From: an uncultured Polaribacter sp.
Lineage (GTDB): Bacteria; Bacteroidota; Bacteroidia; Flavobacteriales; Flavobacteriaceae
Direction: 5' to 3'
Assembly (NCBI RefSeq): GCF_947501385.1
Contig: NZ_CANMVP010000016.1
Span: 1-64,000 of the forward strand
Length of the DNA stretch: 64,000 bases
Shown: positions 50,564-59,695 of the stretch, in pieces
Layout of the letters: every line of letters begins with the position of its first letter
How positions within the stretch are numbered: the stretch's first letter is position 1
Made by a program: the position numbers and the translations under genes
Notes under the pieces: generated by a model
What the model saw: only the letters and a program-made list of their open reading frames with translations
What the model was told of the DNA's origin: nothing
The model's database searches: none

Positions 50564-52792
50564 ATGAAAAGTAAATTTGTACTATTTATTCTTATAATAA
50601 GTTGTTTGCAGACATTTGGTCAAGAGTTAAAAGGACGCGTTTTAGATGTTTTTAATGCACCAATAGAGAATGCATATGTTTTTAATGTAACATCAAATTC
50701 TCATACGCACACAGACTTAAATGGTAGTTTTAAAATTACTAATTCTAAAATAGGAGATATAATTCAAATAGGAATTTTAGGCTTCGAAAAACAAGAAGTT
50801 GTACTTTCAAAAACGAGTTTTAAAGATTTAATTATTGTTTTAGAAACTAAAATTTTTCAATTAGAAGAATTGGTTTTACGAAAAGAAATAAACGCGTTAC
50901 AAACTATCTCTAAGATAGATTTATTAGTAAATCCTGTAAATAATTCTCAAGAAATTTTAAGAAAAGTACCCGGTTTAATTATTGGTCAGCATGCCGGAGG
51001 AGGAAAAGCTGAACAAATATTTTTACGTGGTTTCGATATCGATCATGGTACAGATATAGCACTTTCTGTAGACGGAATGCCAATTAATATGGTTTCTCAT
51101 GCTCATGGACAGGGTTATAGCGATTTACATTTTATAATTCCAGAAACCATACATGAAATAGATTTTGGGAAAGGTTCTTATTATGCGAATCAAGGAGATT
51201 TTAATACAGCGGGTTATGTTAGTTTTTCAACAAAAAGTAGCCTTCAGGAAAGCACAATTTCTTTAGAAGCTGGTCAGTTTAATTCTCAAAGATTTTTGGG
51301 AATGTTTCATCTTTTAGAAAATAAAAAAGATGAAGATGCCTATATTGCTATAGAATATATTGCCAATGATGGACCTTTCGAATCTCCACAGAATTTTAAC
51401 AGGTTAAATGTATTCGCGAAATACAATACTTTTTTAACGGGAAAAGATAGAGTTATAGCAACAGCTTCACATTTTACAAGTAGTTGGGATGCTTCTGGTC
51501 AAATACCCAAAAGAGAAGTTGAAAATGGAAATATCACTCGTTTTGGTGCCATAGATGATACTGAAGGAGGAACTACTTCGAGAACAAATTTTAATGTTCA
51601 ATTAAATAAAGTCTTATCTGAAGAATCAATTTTAAAAAGTAATATTTTTTATTCTAATTATAATTTTGAATTGTTTTCTAATTTTACATTCTTTTTAGAA
51701 GATCCTATTAACGGAGATCAAATAAAACAATTCGAAAATAGAGACATTTTTGGTGCAAATGCACAAATTATTTCTAATAAGGAATATGGAGATGTAGAAG
51801 CAAAGTTTACAAAAGGAATAGGTTTACGTTATGATTTAATAAATGATATTGAACTTTCTCATACTAAAAATAGAAAAGAAGTTATAGATAAAATTCAATT
51901 AGGAAATGTAAGACAAACCAATATGTATGCATTTTTTAATTCAGAATTTGAATTAGGTAAATTTAAAATTTCACCCGCAGTTCGTTTAGACTATTTTAAA
52001 TTTATCTATAATGATGCTTTACAAACTGACTACAAAACTTTAACTAAAAACAAAGCAATTGTAGCTCCAAAATTAAATTTTTTATATGCTCAGAACGATA
52101 ATTTACAATGGTTTTTTAAAGCTGGTATTGGTTTTCATTCTAATGATGCAAGAGTTGTATTACAACAAAATGCAGATAAAATATTACCAAGAGCCTATGG
52201 TTTAGACTTCGGGAACGTTTGGAAACCAACTAAGAATATGGTTTTAAATACAGCAGTTTGGTATTTATTATCTGAAGAAGAATTTGTGTATGTTGGTGAT
52301 GCAGGTATTATTGAGCCATCTGGAGAATCTGAACGTTTTGGTCTAGATTTAGGTGTAAGATATCAATTTACAGATTGGTTGTTTTTTAATACAGATCTAA
52401 CATTTACAAAGGCAAGAAGTTTAGAGAATGTTAGTGGAGAAGATTATATTCCATTAGCGCCAGATTTTACAATGGCAGGAGGTTTGTCTATTTCTAACTT
52501 AGGAAATTTTTCGGGAGGTTTACAATATAGATTTATTGATGATAGACCAGCAAATGAAGACAATTCTATAATTGCAGAAGGTTATTTTATAGCAGATTTT
52601 AACATCAATTATAAAATGAATAACAATATTACTTTAGGTTTGGCAATAGAAAATATTTTTGATGTTGCTTGGAATGAAACGCAATTTGCAACAGAATCTA
52701 GATTGCAAAATGAAGCTAATGCTGTAGAAGAAATTCACTTTACACCAGGAACACCATTTTTCGCAAAAGCTAGCATTCATTATGCATTTTAG
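50564..52792 (+). CDS. TonB-dependent receptor with carboxypeptidase-regulatory-like domain
   Basis: A 742-residue outer-membrane transporter. Domains in order are a signal peptide (to about 20), a carboxypeptidase-regulatory-like domain (21-100; GRVLDVFNAPIENAYVFNV), a plug (about 110-230; EILRKVPGLIIGQHAGGGKAEQIFLRGFDIDHG) and a barrel ending in the usual aromatic C-terminus (HYAF). The plug's apical loop reads INMVSHAHGQGYSDLHF, rich in His, which suggests metal or metal-chelate recognition but does not prove it. It follows the TPR lipoprotein by 23 bp and ends the DUF4331 group. There is no SusD gene. Confidence 0.9.
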   Translation: MKSKFVLFILIISCLQTFGQELKGRVLDVFNAPIENAYVFNVTSNSHTHTDLNGSFKITNSKIGDIIQIGILGFEKQEVVLSKTSFKDLIIVLETKIFQLEELVLRKEINALQTISKIDLLVNPVNNSQEILRKVPGLIIGQHAGGGKAEQIFLRGFDIDHGTDIALSVDGMPINMVSHAHGQGYSDLHFIIPETIHEIDFGKGSYYANQGDFNTAGYVSFSTKSSLQESTISLEAGQFNSQRFLGMFHLLENKKDEDAYIAIEYIANDGPFESPQNFNRLNVFAKYNTFLTGKDRVIATASHFTSSWDASGQIPKREVENGNITRFGAIDDTEGGTTSRTNFNVQLNKVLSEESILKSNIFYSNYNFELFSNFTFFLEDPINGDQIKQFENRDIFGANAQIISNKEYGDVEAKFTKGIGLRYDLINDIELSHTKNRKEVIDKIQLGNVRQTNMYAFFNSEFELGKFKISPAVRLDYFKFIYNDALQTDYKTLTKNKAIVAPKLNFLYAQNDNLQWFFKAGIGFHSNDARVVLQQNADKILPRAYGLDFGNVWKPTKNMVLNTAVWYLLSEEEFVYVGDAGIIEPSGESERFGLDLGVRYQFTDWLFFNTDLTFTKARSLENVSGEDYIPLAPDFTMAGGLSISNLGNFSGGLQYRFIDDRPANEDNSIIAEGYFIADFNINYKMNNNITLGLAIENIFDVAWNETQFATESRLQNEANAVEEIHFTPGTPFFAKASIHYAF

Positions 52793-52837
52793 AAAAAATA
52801 ATTAACTATTTTTATTTTGGTTGATTTTAGTTGGATG

Positions 52838-52870
52838 AAAATATCCGTTGCAATTTGTAACGGATATTTT
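52838..52870. terminator. terminator after the TonB receptor
   Basis: A perfect 12-bp stem (52838-52849 with 52859-52870) with T-run, between the receptor and a convergent lipoprotein gene. Confidence 0.85.
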
Positions 52871-52880
52871 GTTTTCTAAC

Positions 52881-53552
52881 CTAAATAACAAAATCAAACT
52901 CTTCATATTCAGTTCTAATCTTGACTAATTTTTCATTTTTAAAGTATAGGCGTACATAAGTTCTGCCCTCTCGTAAGGAAGAAATACTTTCCGAAAAAAC
53001 AAAAAGCCATTCCTCATAATTTTTCATCTCAGGGTCATAGGATTTTGCTAACAATTTATCAGGTAAAATAATTTGATATTCTTGATATGTTGATATTTGA
53101 TAAATTGCAATTAATTTTTGTTGAATGATTTCAAGAGGATCATCTACATGAATTGAAATATCATTGGGTTGGTTTTCAGGCCAATATTGAATAGGATCTA
53201 AAAGTCCTCCTCCTTTTTCTATAGCGCTTACTTTATCTTGGTCAAAACTTATGAGAACTCTTTCTAAAACCCCAGATGTTGTCTGTAATGAGATTGAATT
53301 ATATAATGAAATATCACTCTTTATTTCTTCCGGACTCGAATAAGGCTGCCTATAAGCGATAGCCACAGTATTAAAATTTTTCTCTAAATTGAATTCTTGT
53401 AGTTGTGTGTAGACTTCAGACGGACTGCTTCCCATTTCAAGCGTCCATTTTTTTCCTTCTGTTATAGTTTCAATTTGTGGGAATGAATCTTCATCTATAC
53501 AAGATACCAGTAAAAAAAAGGCAAAAACACTTACCAAAAAAGATTTTTTCAT
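52881..53552 (-). CDS. hypothetical lipoprotein
   Basis: A 223-residue lipoprotein, with signal peptide ending in LLVSC (Cys18), of no family I recognise. It is predicted mixed alpha/beta, with SSPSEVYTQLQEFNLEKNF near the N-terminus and a strand-rich C-terminal half (TYVRLYFKNEKLVKIRTEYEEF). The arrangement recalls small lipoproteins of Bacteroidota annotated only as hypothetical. It is monocistronic, convergent with the TonB receptor. The 184 bp upstream hold no gene. Confidence 0.65.
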   Translation of the reverse strand: MKKSFLVSVFAFFLLVSCIDEDSFPQIETITEGKKWTLEMGSSPSEVYTQLQEFNLEKNFNTVAIAYRQPYSSPEEIKSDISLYNSISLQTTSGVLERVLISFDQDKVSAIEKGGGLLDPIQYWPENQPNDISIHVDDPLEIIQQKLIAIYQISTYQEYQIILPDKLLAKSYDPEMKNYEEWLFVFSESISSLREGRTYVRLYFKNEKLVKIRTEYEEFDFVI

Positions 53553-53736
53553 AACTGTTCGTTTTTTTATAGATGCTTTAATTTACTATTGGTTGCGTTC
53601 AATGAGAAAGAATTATTACACCAAAAATTAAAAATTTTAGTTTTTATAGAGAAGTTAATCTAAAATAATTCCTCGGGACTCTGCCTTTGGGATAATCGAT
53701 TTCAAGAAATTCTTTATGTTTAAGTTTTGAAAAATT

Positions 53737-54804
53737 TTATAAATCTAACAACTTTTTAGCAGCAGAAAAAGGAGTTGTTTTTCCGTTTTCTAAATTTTTA
53801 ATTTCTTCTTGTAATGCTTTCTTTACGTTTTTATTGCTGTAAAAATTAGCTTTTAATTGTTGCTCAATAGCAGACAATAACCAAAACTTATTTTGATCAT
53901 TTCTTTTCTGGTAGAAATACTTATTTTCTTTCGTTAAAGAAATATAATCCACAATCATATTGTCAATTTTTTCAATCCCCACGTTATGTAATGCACTCGA
54001 AGTAAGTACTTTTGGTTGCCATTTACTCTCTTTTAACGGATACAAATGCAACGCTCTGTTAAATTCAACTTTGGCAATTTTTGCGTTTTGTTTGTTTTCG
54101 CCATCTGCTTTATTAATTACAATAGCATCTGCCATTTCTATAATTCCGCGTTTAATGCCTTGCAATTCGTCGCCTGCACCAGCCAATTTCAACAATAAAA
54201 AGAAATCTACCATAGAATGTACTACGGTTTCAGACTGCCCAACACCTACCGTTTCTATAATAATGGTATCAAAACCTGCCGCTTCGCAAAGAATAATGCT
54301 TTCGCGTGTTTTTTGTGCAACGCCACCTAAAGAAGTTCCGGAAGGAGAAGGTCTAATAAAAGCATTTGTATCAGTAACTAATTGTTCCATTCTGGTTTTA
54401 TCACCTAAAATACTTCCACTATTTACAGAACTACTTGGGTCTACAGCCAACACCGCTACTTTTTTTCCCTGACTCGTTAGGTGTTTGCCAAAGGCTTCAA
54501 TAAAAGTACTTTTACCCACACCAGGCACTCCTGTAATTCCTATTCTTACAGAATTGTTTGCGTACGGCAAACAGCGTTCTAAAATTTCGTTTGCTTTTTG
54601 TTGGTGTTTTGAGTTTGTACTTTCAACCAAAGTGATGGCTTTGCTTAAAAAGGTGATGTTTCCTTCTAAAATACGCGTAACAAACTCGGCTACAGAGTTT
54701 TGTTTTACTCTACTGAGTTTAATTTTTTCTGCACTCGATTTACTGGTCGTTTCTGGTTGAGAAACTCCTTTATTTTCTTGTAATGCAGATTTTTTTTTAT
54801 CCAT
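53737..54804 (-). CDS. meaB: methylmalonyl-CoA mutase-associated GTPase MeaB
   Basis: A G3E/SIMIBI-class GTPase that protects and reactivates adenosylcobalamin-dependent methylmalonyl-CoA mutase. The 355 residues include the P-loop GITGVPGVGKSTFIEAFG (about 89-106), AVDPSSSVNSGSILGDKTRM, a conserved FIRPSPSGTSLGGVA, ETVGVGQSE and the NKADG specificity motif. An N-terminal 35-residue Lys/Ser-rich extension is longer than in most members. The mutase genes are not in this window. It is monocistronic. Confidence 0.95.
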   Translation of the reverse strand: MDKKKSALQENKGVSQPETTSKSSAEKIKLSRVKQNSVAEFVTRILEGNITFLSKAITLVESTNSKHQQKANEILERCLPYANNSVRIGITGVPGVGKSTFIEAFGKHLTSQGKKVAVLAVDPSSSVNSGSILGDKTRMEQLVTDTNAFIRPSPSGTSLGGVAQKTRESIILCEAAGFDTIIIETVGVGQSETVVHSMVDFFLLLKLAGAGDELQGIKRGIIEMADAIVINKADGENKQNAKIAKVEFNRALHLYPLKESKWQPKVLTSSALHNVGIEKIDNMIVDYISLTKENKYFYQKRNDQNKFWLLSAIEQQLKANFYSNKNVKKALQEEIKNLENGKTTPFSAAKKLLDL

Positions 54805-54977
54805 CTTAAAAGTAATTGTGTAAATTTAAGGATTAACCGCAAAGAAGCAAAGTTTTTTACAGCGTTCACAAAGATTTTTTTGCTTTCTATAGAAACTTTA
54901 ACAACCACTTTGCATTTTATTTTTTAAATTTTGCAACACTCTTAAAAATGTGTCGTCTTTAGAGTAAGAACATTTCA

Positions 54978-55535
54978 ATGAAATCAACCAAACAGTTACA
55001 TCAACCCATCATTGACCAATGCAAAAACAACAATGCCAAAGCGCAAATGCAGTTGTATAATTTGTATTGCAAGGCAATGTTTATTGTGGCTCACAGATAT
55101 GTGAAAGATCGGTGTATTGCGGAAGATGTTATGCAAGATGCTTTTATAAAAGCATTTAAATATATAAAAAATTATAAAAATGAGGTGGCTTTTGGTGCTT
55201 GGTTAAAGCGTATTGTAATTAACCAAAGTATCGATCACTTGAAAAAGAATAAATTAGAATTGGTTGCTATTAATGAGGAAGTAATTACAACGGTAGAAGC
55301 CGAAGATTGGCAAGTAGAAAGCACCATTTCTGTTGATGAAATTGTTGAAACGATAAACAATTTAAAAGAAAAATACAGATTGGTATTGACCTTGTATTTA
55401 TTAGAAGGCTATGATCATCAAGAGATTTCAACGGTTTTAAACATCACAGAAAATACATCGAGAACAAATTTATTAAGAGGAAAAAGAATATTGAAAGAAC
55501 AATTAAAAAACACGAGTTATGCAGCAAGATATTAG
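54978..55535 (+). CDS. ECF-type RNA polymerase sigma factor
   Basis: A 185-residue sigma-70 family factor. Region 2 covers about 20-85 (YVKDRCIAEDVMQDAFIKAFKYIKNYKNEVAFGAWLKRIVINQSID) and region 4 about 115-175, with the recognition helix in YDHQEISTVLNITENTSRTNLLRGKRIL. Regions 1.1 and 3 are absent, as in the ECF group. Its last 17 bp overlap the next gene, an anti-sigma-like membrane protein. The target promoter is unknown; autoregulation is likely. Confidence 0.93.
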   Translation: MKSTKQLHQPIIDQCKNNNAKAQMQLYNLYCKAMFIVAHRYVKDRCIAEDVMQDAFIKAFKYIKNYKNEVAFGAWLKRIVINQSIDHLKKNKLELVAINEEVITTVEAEDWQVESTISVDEIVETINNLKEKYRLVLTLYLLEGYDHQEISTVLNITENTSRTNLLRGKRILKEQLKNTSYAARY

Positions 55536-56100
55536 AAACTCAGTAAATAAATATAAAGAGAAGGATATAGAATTATCTGCAAATCATTCAAAAAAGTTTA
55601 AAGCACTATTGCATGCAGAGTTTCCGCAAGAAAAATCTAAAAAGATAAATTTTAAATGGCTTTCTATTGCCGCTTCAGTAGTGCTACTCATTAGTTTGGC
55701 AATTCAGTTTTATCCGACAGATACTATCGTAGCACCCTTAAACCAAAATAATACGGAAAATAACGCAACATCTAAAAAGATTACTTTAGGAGGCATTTCA
55801 CCAGAATTTGAAACGATAGAAAAGTATTATAAAAATAGCATCAATCTAGAAATTAGTCAGTTAGAATTGACCGATGAAAATAAAGAAGTAATTGACGGCT
55901 ATTTATTAAAAATTGCAGAACTCACCAAAGAATACAAGTCATTAACCCAAGAGCTCAACAATAACGGTGTTAATGATTCAACAATAGATGCATTGATTAG
56001 TAATTTACAATTACGCTTACAGCTGTTACAACGCTTGAAAAAGCAATTAAAACAACTTAAAAATTTAAACACAAATCAAAATGAAACTCAAATTATATAA
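55519..56100 (+). CDS. anti-sigma-factor-like single-pass membrane protein
   Basis: A 193-residue protein encoded in overlap with the sigma factor. About 45 Lys/Glu-rich cytoplasmic residues precede a transmembrane helix (WLSIAASVVLLISLAIQFYP, about 50-69); the periplasmic rest is a Gln/Asn/Leu-rich helical region with LQLRLQLLQRLKKQLKQLKNL near the C-terminus, likely a coiled coil. It has no zinc-binding anti-sigma motif, so its role as anti-sigma is inferred from position and topology. It overlaps the following gene by 20 bp. Confidence 0.7.
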   Translation: MQQDIRNSVNKYKEKDIELSANHSKKFKALLHAEFPQEKSKKINFKWLSIAASVVLLISLAIQFYPTDTIVAPLNQNNTENNATSKKITLGGISPEFETIEKYYKNSINLEISQLELTDENKEVIDGYLLKIAELTKEYKSLTQELNNNGVNDSTIDALISNLQLRLQLLQRLKKQLKQLKNLNTNQNETQII

Positions 56101-57496
56101 AAAAATACCAACACTTTTAGCTATATGTTTCTTAGGAGGAACTGTATTTGCGCAAAAGTTTAATGAAAATTTTACTGAAAATTTTAAGGTAAATAAAGAT
56201 GTTGAAGTGGTTATAAATGCATCCAATTCAGAGATCAATGTAACTACTTGGAATAAAAATGAAGTACAAATAAATGCTTTTATAGAAATTGAAGGCTTGT
56301 CTCAAAAAGAAGCGACGACCTATTTTAAAAAATGGAATTTTGAAGCTTTAGGAAACAAAAGTAAAGTAAAAATTACCTCTAAGGGAAGTGGCTTGTCGGG
56401 TTTAAAAAACGATTTTGTTTTCTTTAACGATTTTGATTTCCCAGAAATAGAGATGCCGAATATTGAAGCCATTGTACTTCCAGATATGGATTTCGATTTC
56501 GACTTTGACTTCGATTTTGAATCATTAGAAGACTTGGAAGAAGATATGGAAAGAGATGGAAAATATGCTTTCGAATATCATAAAGACGGCGAACATATTA
56601 TTATAAAAACAAAAAAAGAATGGGAAAAGTTTAAAAAAAGTAAAAAATATGAAGACCTAAAGAAGGAATTTAAAAATAGTAGTGGAAAACTAAAGATAGC
56701 TTTAGAAAACTCTAAAGAAAAAATGAAACATATAAATAAAGAAAGGCTAAAAAAATCTTTAGAAAAAGCAAAACTTCAAATAAAGAGTATCGATAAGGAA
56801 CAAATGAGAAGAGAGTTGGCAAAAGCCAAAGAGCTTTTAAAAAACATGAATTTTAATTTTTATTCAGATGAAAATGATTTGATGATCAATGGCAAGAAAA
56901 TCAAAATTAAGAAAAGACTAGAAATCAAAGTCCCAAAAGGAGCAACTTTTAATTTAAACACCCGCCATTGTAAAGTAAAGCTGCCAAACACAGTGGCTTC
57001 TGGTAACGTAAAATATGGTTCTTTTGATGCCAATAATTTAAATGGTGGAAAATTAACCATCAATTATTCTCCTGTAAGTATTAACAGCTTAAATGCCTGT
57101 ACTTTATTTTTAAACAATGTAACTGATGCTAAAATAGCATCAGTTACAAATACAACTTTATCTAATAACTCATCAGATGTGAATATTCTTAGTATTAATA
57201 AAAACGTACATATTTCTGATCAGTTTGGCGAATTAACCATAGAAAGTTTTCACCCAAATTTTGAAGAATTTGTCTTAAACTTAAGTCAATCTAATGCTAT
57301 TATGGTGTTAGATAAAGTAAAAACTTCTTTTCATTATAACATCAATAGAAGCAAATTAGATAATAAATCTTCATTTGATTTTTTAAACAAAGTTTTTAAA
57401 AAGTATGAAATGAGCTCTAAATCAGAAGTTATCAATAGTCAAACAAAAAATATGATCAATTTAAATTCAGATTTAAGTACAATCATAATCAAATAG
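56081..57496 (+). CDS. secreted protein with (DF)n acidic run and charged helix
   Basis: A 471-residue exported protein (signal peptide to TVFAQ, residue 25), third gene of the sigma operon. Residues about 35-105 look like the start of a DUF4097-type beta-helical adhesin. Residues 137-146 are a perfect (Asp-Phe)5 run, then a Glu-rich stretch, and 177-256 form a long Lys/Glu helix. From 283 on it returns to beta-helix-like repeats (GNVKYGSFDANNLNGGKL, ASVTNTTLSNNSSDVN). It may sense or be the surface output of the sigma pathway. No homologue with known function comes to mind. Confidence 0.65.
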   Translation: MKLKLYKKIPTLLAICFLGGTVFAQKFNENFTENFKVNKDVEVVINASNSEINVTTWNKNEVQINAFIEIEGLSQKEATTYFKKWNFEALGNKSKVKITSKGSGLSGLKNDFVFFNDFDFPEIEMPNIEAIVLPDMDFDFDFDFDFESLEDLEEDMERDGKYAFEYHKDGEHIIIKTKKEWEKFKKSKKYEDLKKEFKNSSGKLKIALENSKEKMKHINKERLKKSLEKAKLQIKSIDKEQMRRELAKAKELLKNMNFNFYSDENDLMINGKKIKIKKRLEIKVPKGATFNLNTRHCKVKLPNTVASGNVKYGSFDANNLNGGKLTINYSPVSINSLNACTLFLNNVTDAKIASVTNTTLSNNSSDVNILSINKNVHISDQFGELTIESFHPNFEEFVLNLSQSNAIMVLDKVKTSFHYNINRSKLDNKSSFDFLNKVFKKYEMSSKSEVINSQTKNMINLNSDLSTIIIK

Positions 57497-57593
57497 TTTT
57501 TCATCTCTTTTCTTAGCAAACTTCACTCAAATTCCATTTCTCTATTCTCAATAAAGTAACTATCTTTATCCGCTGTAAATAGTCACTTTTTTA

Positions 57594-59072
57594 ATGGAAC
57601 TCTACAAAGAAAATCAACTTAAAGTATACAATTCTCTTAGCAAAACTAAAGAAGAATTCAAACCCATCACAGAAGGCTATGTAGGCATGTATGTTTGCGG
57701 TCCAACGGTGTATAGCAATGCCCATTTAGGAAACGTTAGAACCTTTATGTTCTTCGACGTTGTCTATAGATATTTATTGCATCTAGGCTATAAAGTGCGC
57801 TATGTTCGTAATATTACAGACGCAGGTCATTTAGAAAATGATGCAGATGAAGGCGAAGACAGAATTTCTAAAAAAGCACGTTTAGAAAAAATAGAACCTA
57901 TGGAAGTTGTACAGAAATATACGGTAGATTTTCATAATGTTTTAAAAAACTACAACTTTTTACCACCAAGTATAGAGCCAACAGCAACAGGTCATATTGT
58001 AGAGCAAATAGAAATGATCAAAGAAATCATAGCAAAAGGTTTTGCCTATGAAGTAAATGGTTCTGTATATTTTGATGTTTTAGAATACAATAAGAACAGC
58101 CATTACGGAATTCTTTCTGGAAGAAAAGTAGAAGATTTAATACACAATACAAGAACTTTAGACGGACAATCTGACAAGAAAAACCCACAAGATTTTGCAC
58201 TTTGGAAAAAAGCAGACGAGCGGCATATCATGCGTTGGCCTTCTCCTTGGTCTGATGGTTTTCCTGGTTGGCATTTAGAATGTTCTGTAATGAGTACAAA
58301 ATATTTGGGCGAAAGCTTTGACATTCATGGCGGTGGAATGGATTTAAAATTTCCACATCATGAATGTGAAATTGCACAATCGCAAACCTGCAGTGGTGTT
58401 AAACCTGTAAACTATTGGATGCATACAAACATGCTCTTGTTAAATAGCCAAAAGATGGCAAAATCTACTGGGAATTTTATTTTACCGAATGAAATTTTGA
58501 GTGGAGAAAATAACATTTTACCAAAAGCTTTTACCGCAAGTGTGGTTCGTTTTTTTAATCTGCAAGCCAATTATAGAAGCATTTTAGATTTTTCTGGTGA
58601 AGCCTTAGAAGCATCAGAAAAAGGACATTCGAAGTTGATGGAAGCTGTGAGTTTTATTGATAAAATTGAAGCCGATAAAACGTCTACTTTTAATGTTCAA
58701 AAATGGAAAGCTGATTGTTACGCTGCCATGAATGACGATTTTAATACACCCGTTTTAATATCTCATTTGTTTGAAGCTGTAAAAGTAATCAATCTGATAA
58801 AAGAACATAAAGCCAGCTTAACTGCAGAAGATTTATCAGTATTTAAAATGACTTTAAACAGTTTTATTTTTGATGTTTTAGGTTTGCTAAATGAAAGTGC
58901 TCAAGACAATTCAGAAAAAATAAACGGAGTTGTTGAATTGCTCATCAAATTAAGAAAAGAAGCAAGAGAAAATAAAGATTGGGCATTGTCAGATCAAATT
59001 AGGGACGAATTAATTGCATTGGGAATTCAGTTAAAAGATGGGAGAGAAGGCACAACGTTTTTGGTGAACTAA
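57594..59072 (+). CDS. cysS: cysteinyl-tRNA synthetase
   Basis: Charges tRNA-Cys in the cytoplasm. The 492 residues contain the class I motifs HLGN (in place of HIGH) near residue 43 and KMAKS (KMSKS) near 284, and the zinc site that selects cysteine, formed by Cys in VCGPTVY, Cys in WHLECSVM, and His and Glu in HHECEIAQ. The DALR-type anticodon-binding domain ends in [10 protein letters not shown]. Length is slightly above E. coli CysS (461). A short palindrome (59086-59102) follows the stop. Confidence 0.98.
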   Translation: MELYKENQLKVYNSLSKTKEEFKPITEGYVGMYVCGPTVYSNAHLGNVRTFMFFDVVYRYLLHLGYKVRYVRNITDAGHLENDADEGEDRISKKARLEKIEPMEVVQKYTVDFHNVLKNYNFLPPSIEPTATGHIVEQIEMIKEIIAKGFAYEVNGSVYFDVLEYNKNSHYGILSGRKVEDLIHNTRTLDGQSDKKNPQDFALWKKADERHIMRWPSPWSDGFPGWHLECSVMSTKYLGESFDIHGGGMDLKFPHHECEIAQSQTCSGVKPVNYWMHTNMLLLNSQKMAKSTGNFILPNEILSGENNILPKAFTASVVRFFNLQANYRSILDFSGEALEASEKGHSKLMEAVSFIDKIEADKTSTFNVQKWKADCYAAMNDDFNTPVLISHLFEAVKVINLIKEHKASLTAEDLSVFKMTLNSFIFDVLGLLNESAQDNSEKINGVVELLIKLRKEARENKDWALSDQIRDELIALGIQLKDGREGTTFLVN

Positions 59073-59085
59073 AAGCCCATCCCAA

Positions 59086-59102
59086 CCTTCCCAAAGGGAA
59101 GG
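59086..59102. repeat. short palindrome after cysS (CCTTCCC/GGGAAGG)
   Basis: A perfect 7-bp stem with AAA loop, 13 bp after the cysS stop; related in form to the TTCCCC/GGGGAA hairpins at 9978 and 14695. Confidence 0.5.
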
Positions 59103-59125
59103 AGCAAAAAACTATTCGTATAAAA

Positions 59126-59419
59126 ATGGTGAAGGATTTTAAAAAAAACAGATTCCGTTTTTCTCCCCTTTGGGGGAAAGGTGGCTTTTTATCATATCCA
59201 TTCATACTATTCGTTCGTTTTTACCAAAGCGCCATTTCACCATACACACCCGCAACATGCAGATATAGCCCAACATGTTCACATTATACCATAGAAGCTT
59301 TGCAAAAACACGGATTGTTTTCTGGTGGTTGGTTGGCATTGAAAAGAATATTTAGTTGTCATCCTTGGGGAGGAAGTGGTTATGATCCTGTTCCTGAGAA
59401 ATTAGAAAAAAGAGCATAG
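59126..59419 (+). CDS. yidD: membrane protein insertion efficiency factor YidD
   Basis: A 97-residue protein of the YidD family, which assists YidC-dependent membrane insertion. The core starts at about residue 23: [31 protein letters not shown], with the three conserved Cys residues (Cys45, Cys51, Cys67-type) and the terminal [12 protein letters not shown]. The only ATG adds about 20 Arg/Lys-rich residues that translate a CCCC/GGGG hairpin repeat at 59163-59178, so the N-terminus is repeat-derived or the true start is a non-ATG codon further in. Confidence 0.9.
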   Translation: MVKDFKKNRFRFSPLWGKGGFLSYPFILFVRFYQSAISPYTPATCRYSPTCSHYTIEALQKHGLFSGGWLALKRIFSCHPWGGSGYDPVPEKLEKRA

Positions 59420-59557
59420 AAGTTAGAAAATAGACTTTTAATTTCAAATAAAAAGATCATTTCGAGCCGGTATTTTTAGACAGATAAAAAATGATGAAGC
59501 AATCTTCTTTCTAAATTGAGATTGCTTTATTACTTTCGCAATAATTAAAAAGAATAA

Positions 59558-59684
59558 CTCGAGCATTACCGAAATCAAAAAACATTTTAATTGAAAGTAT
59601 TAAACGTAGGTTCTCGAGAGTTTATTAAAATGAGATTTATTAATGAGGTCTCTTCCGAAGCTTCGGAACGCTCGACCAGACATA
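59558..59684. repeat. interspersed repeat family A, copy 3 (divergent)
   Basis: Aligns with 11469-11572: CTCGAGCATTAC, AACATTTTAATTGAAAGTA, TTAATGAGGTCTC and CGCTCGACCAGACATA in the same order. It contains a perfect 16-bp palindrome TTCCGAAGCTTCGGAA at 59653-59668. With flanking sequence it fills the 276 bp between yidD and lgt. Confidence 0.65.
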
Positions 59685-59695
59685 GAACATAAAAT

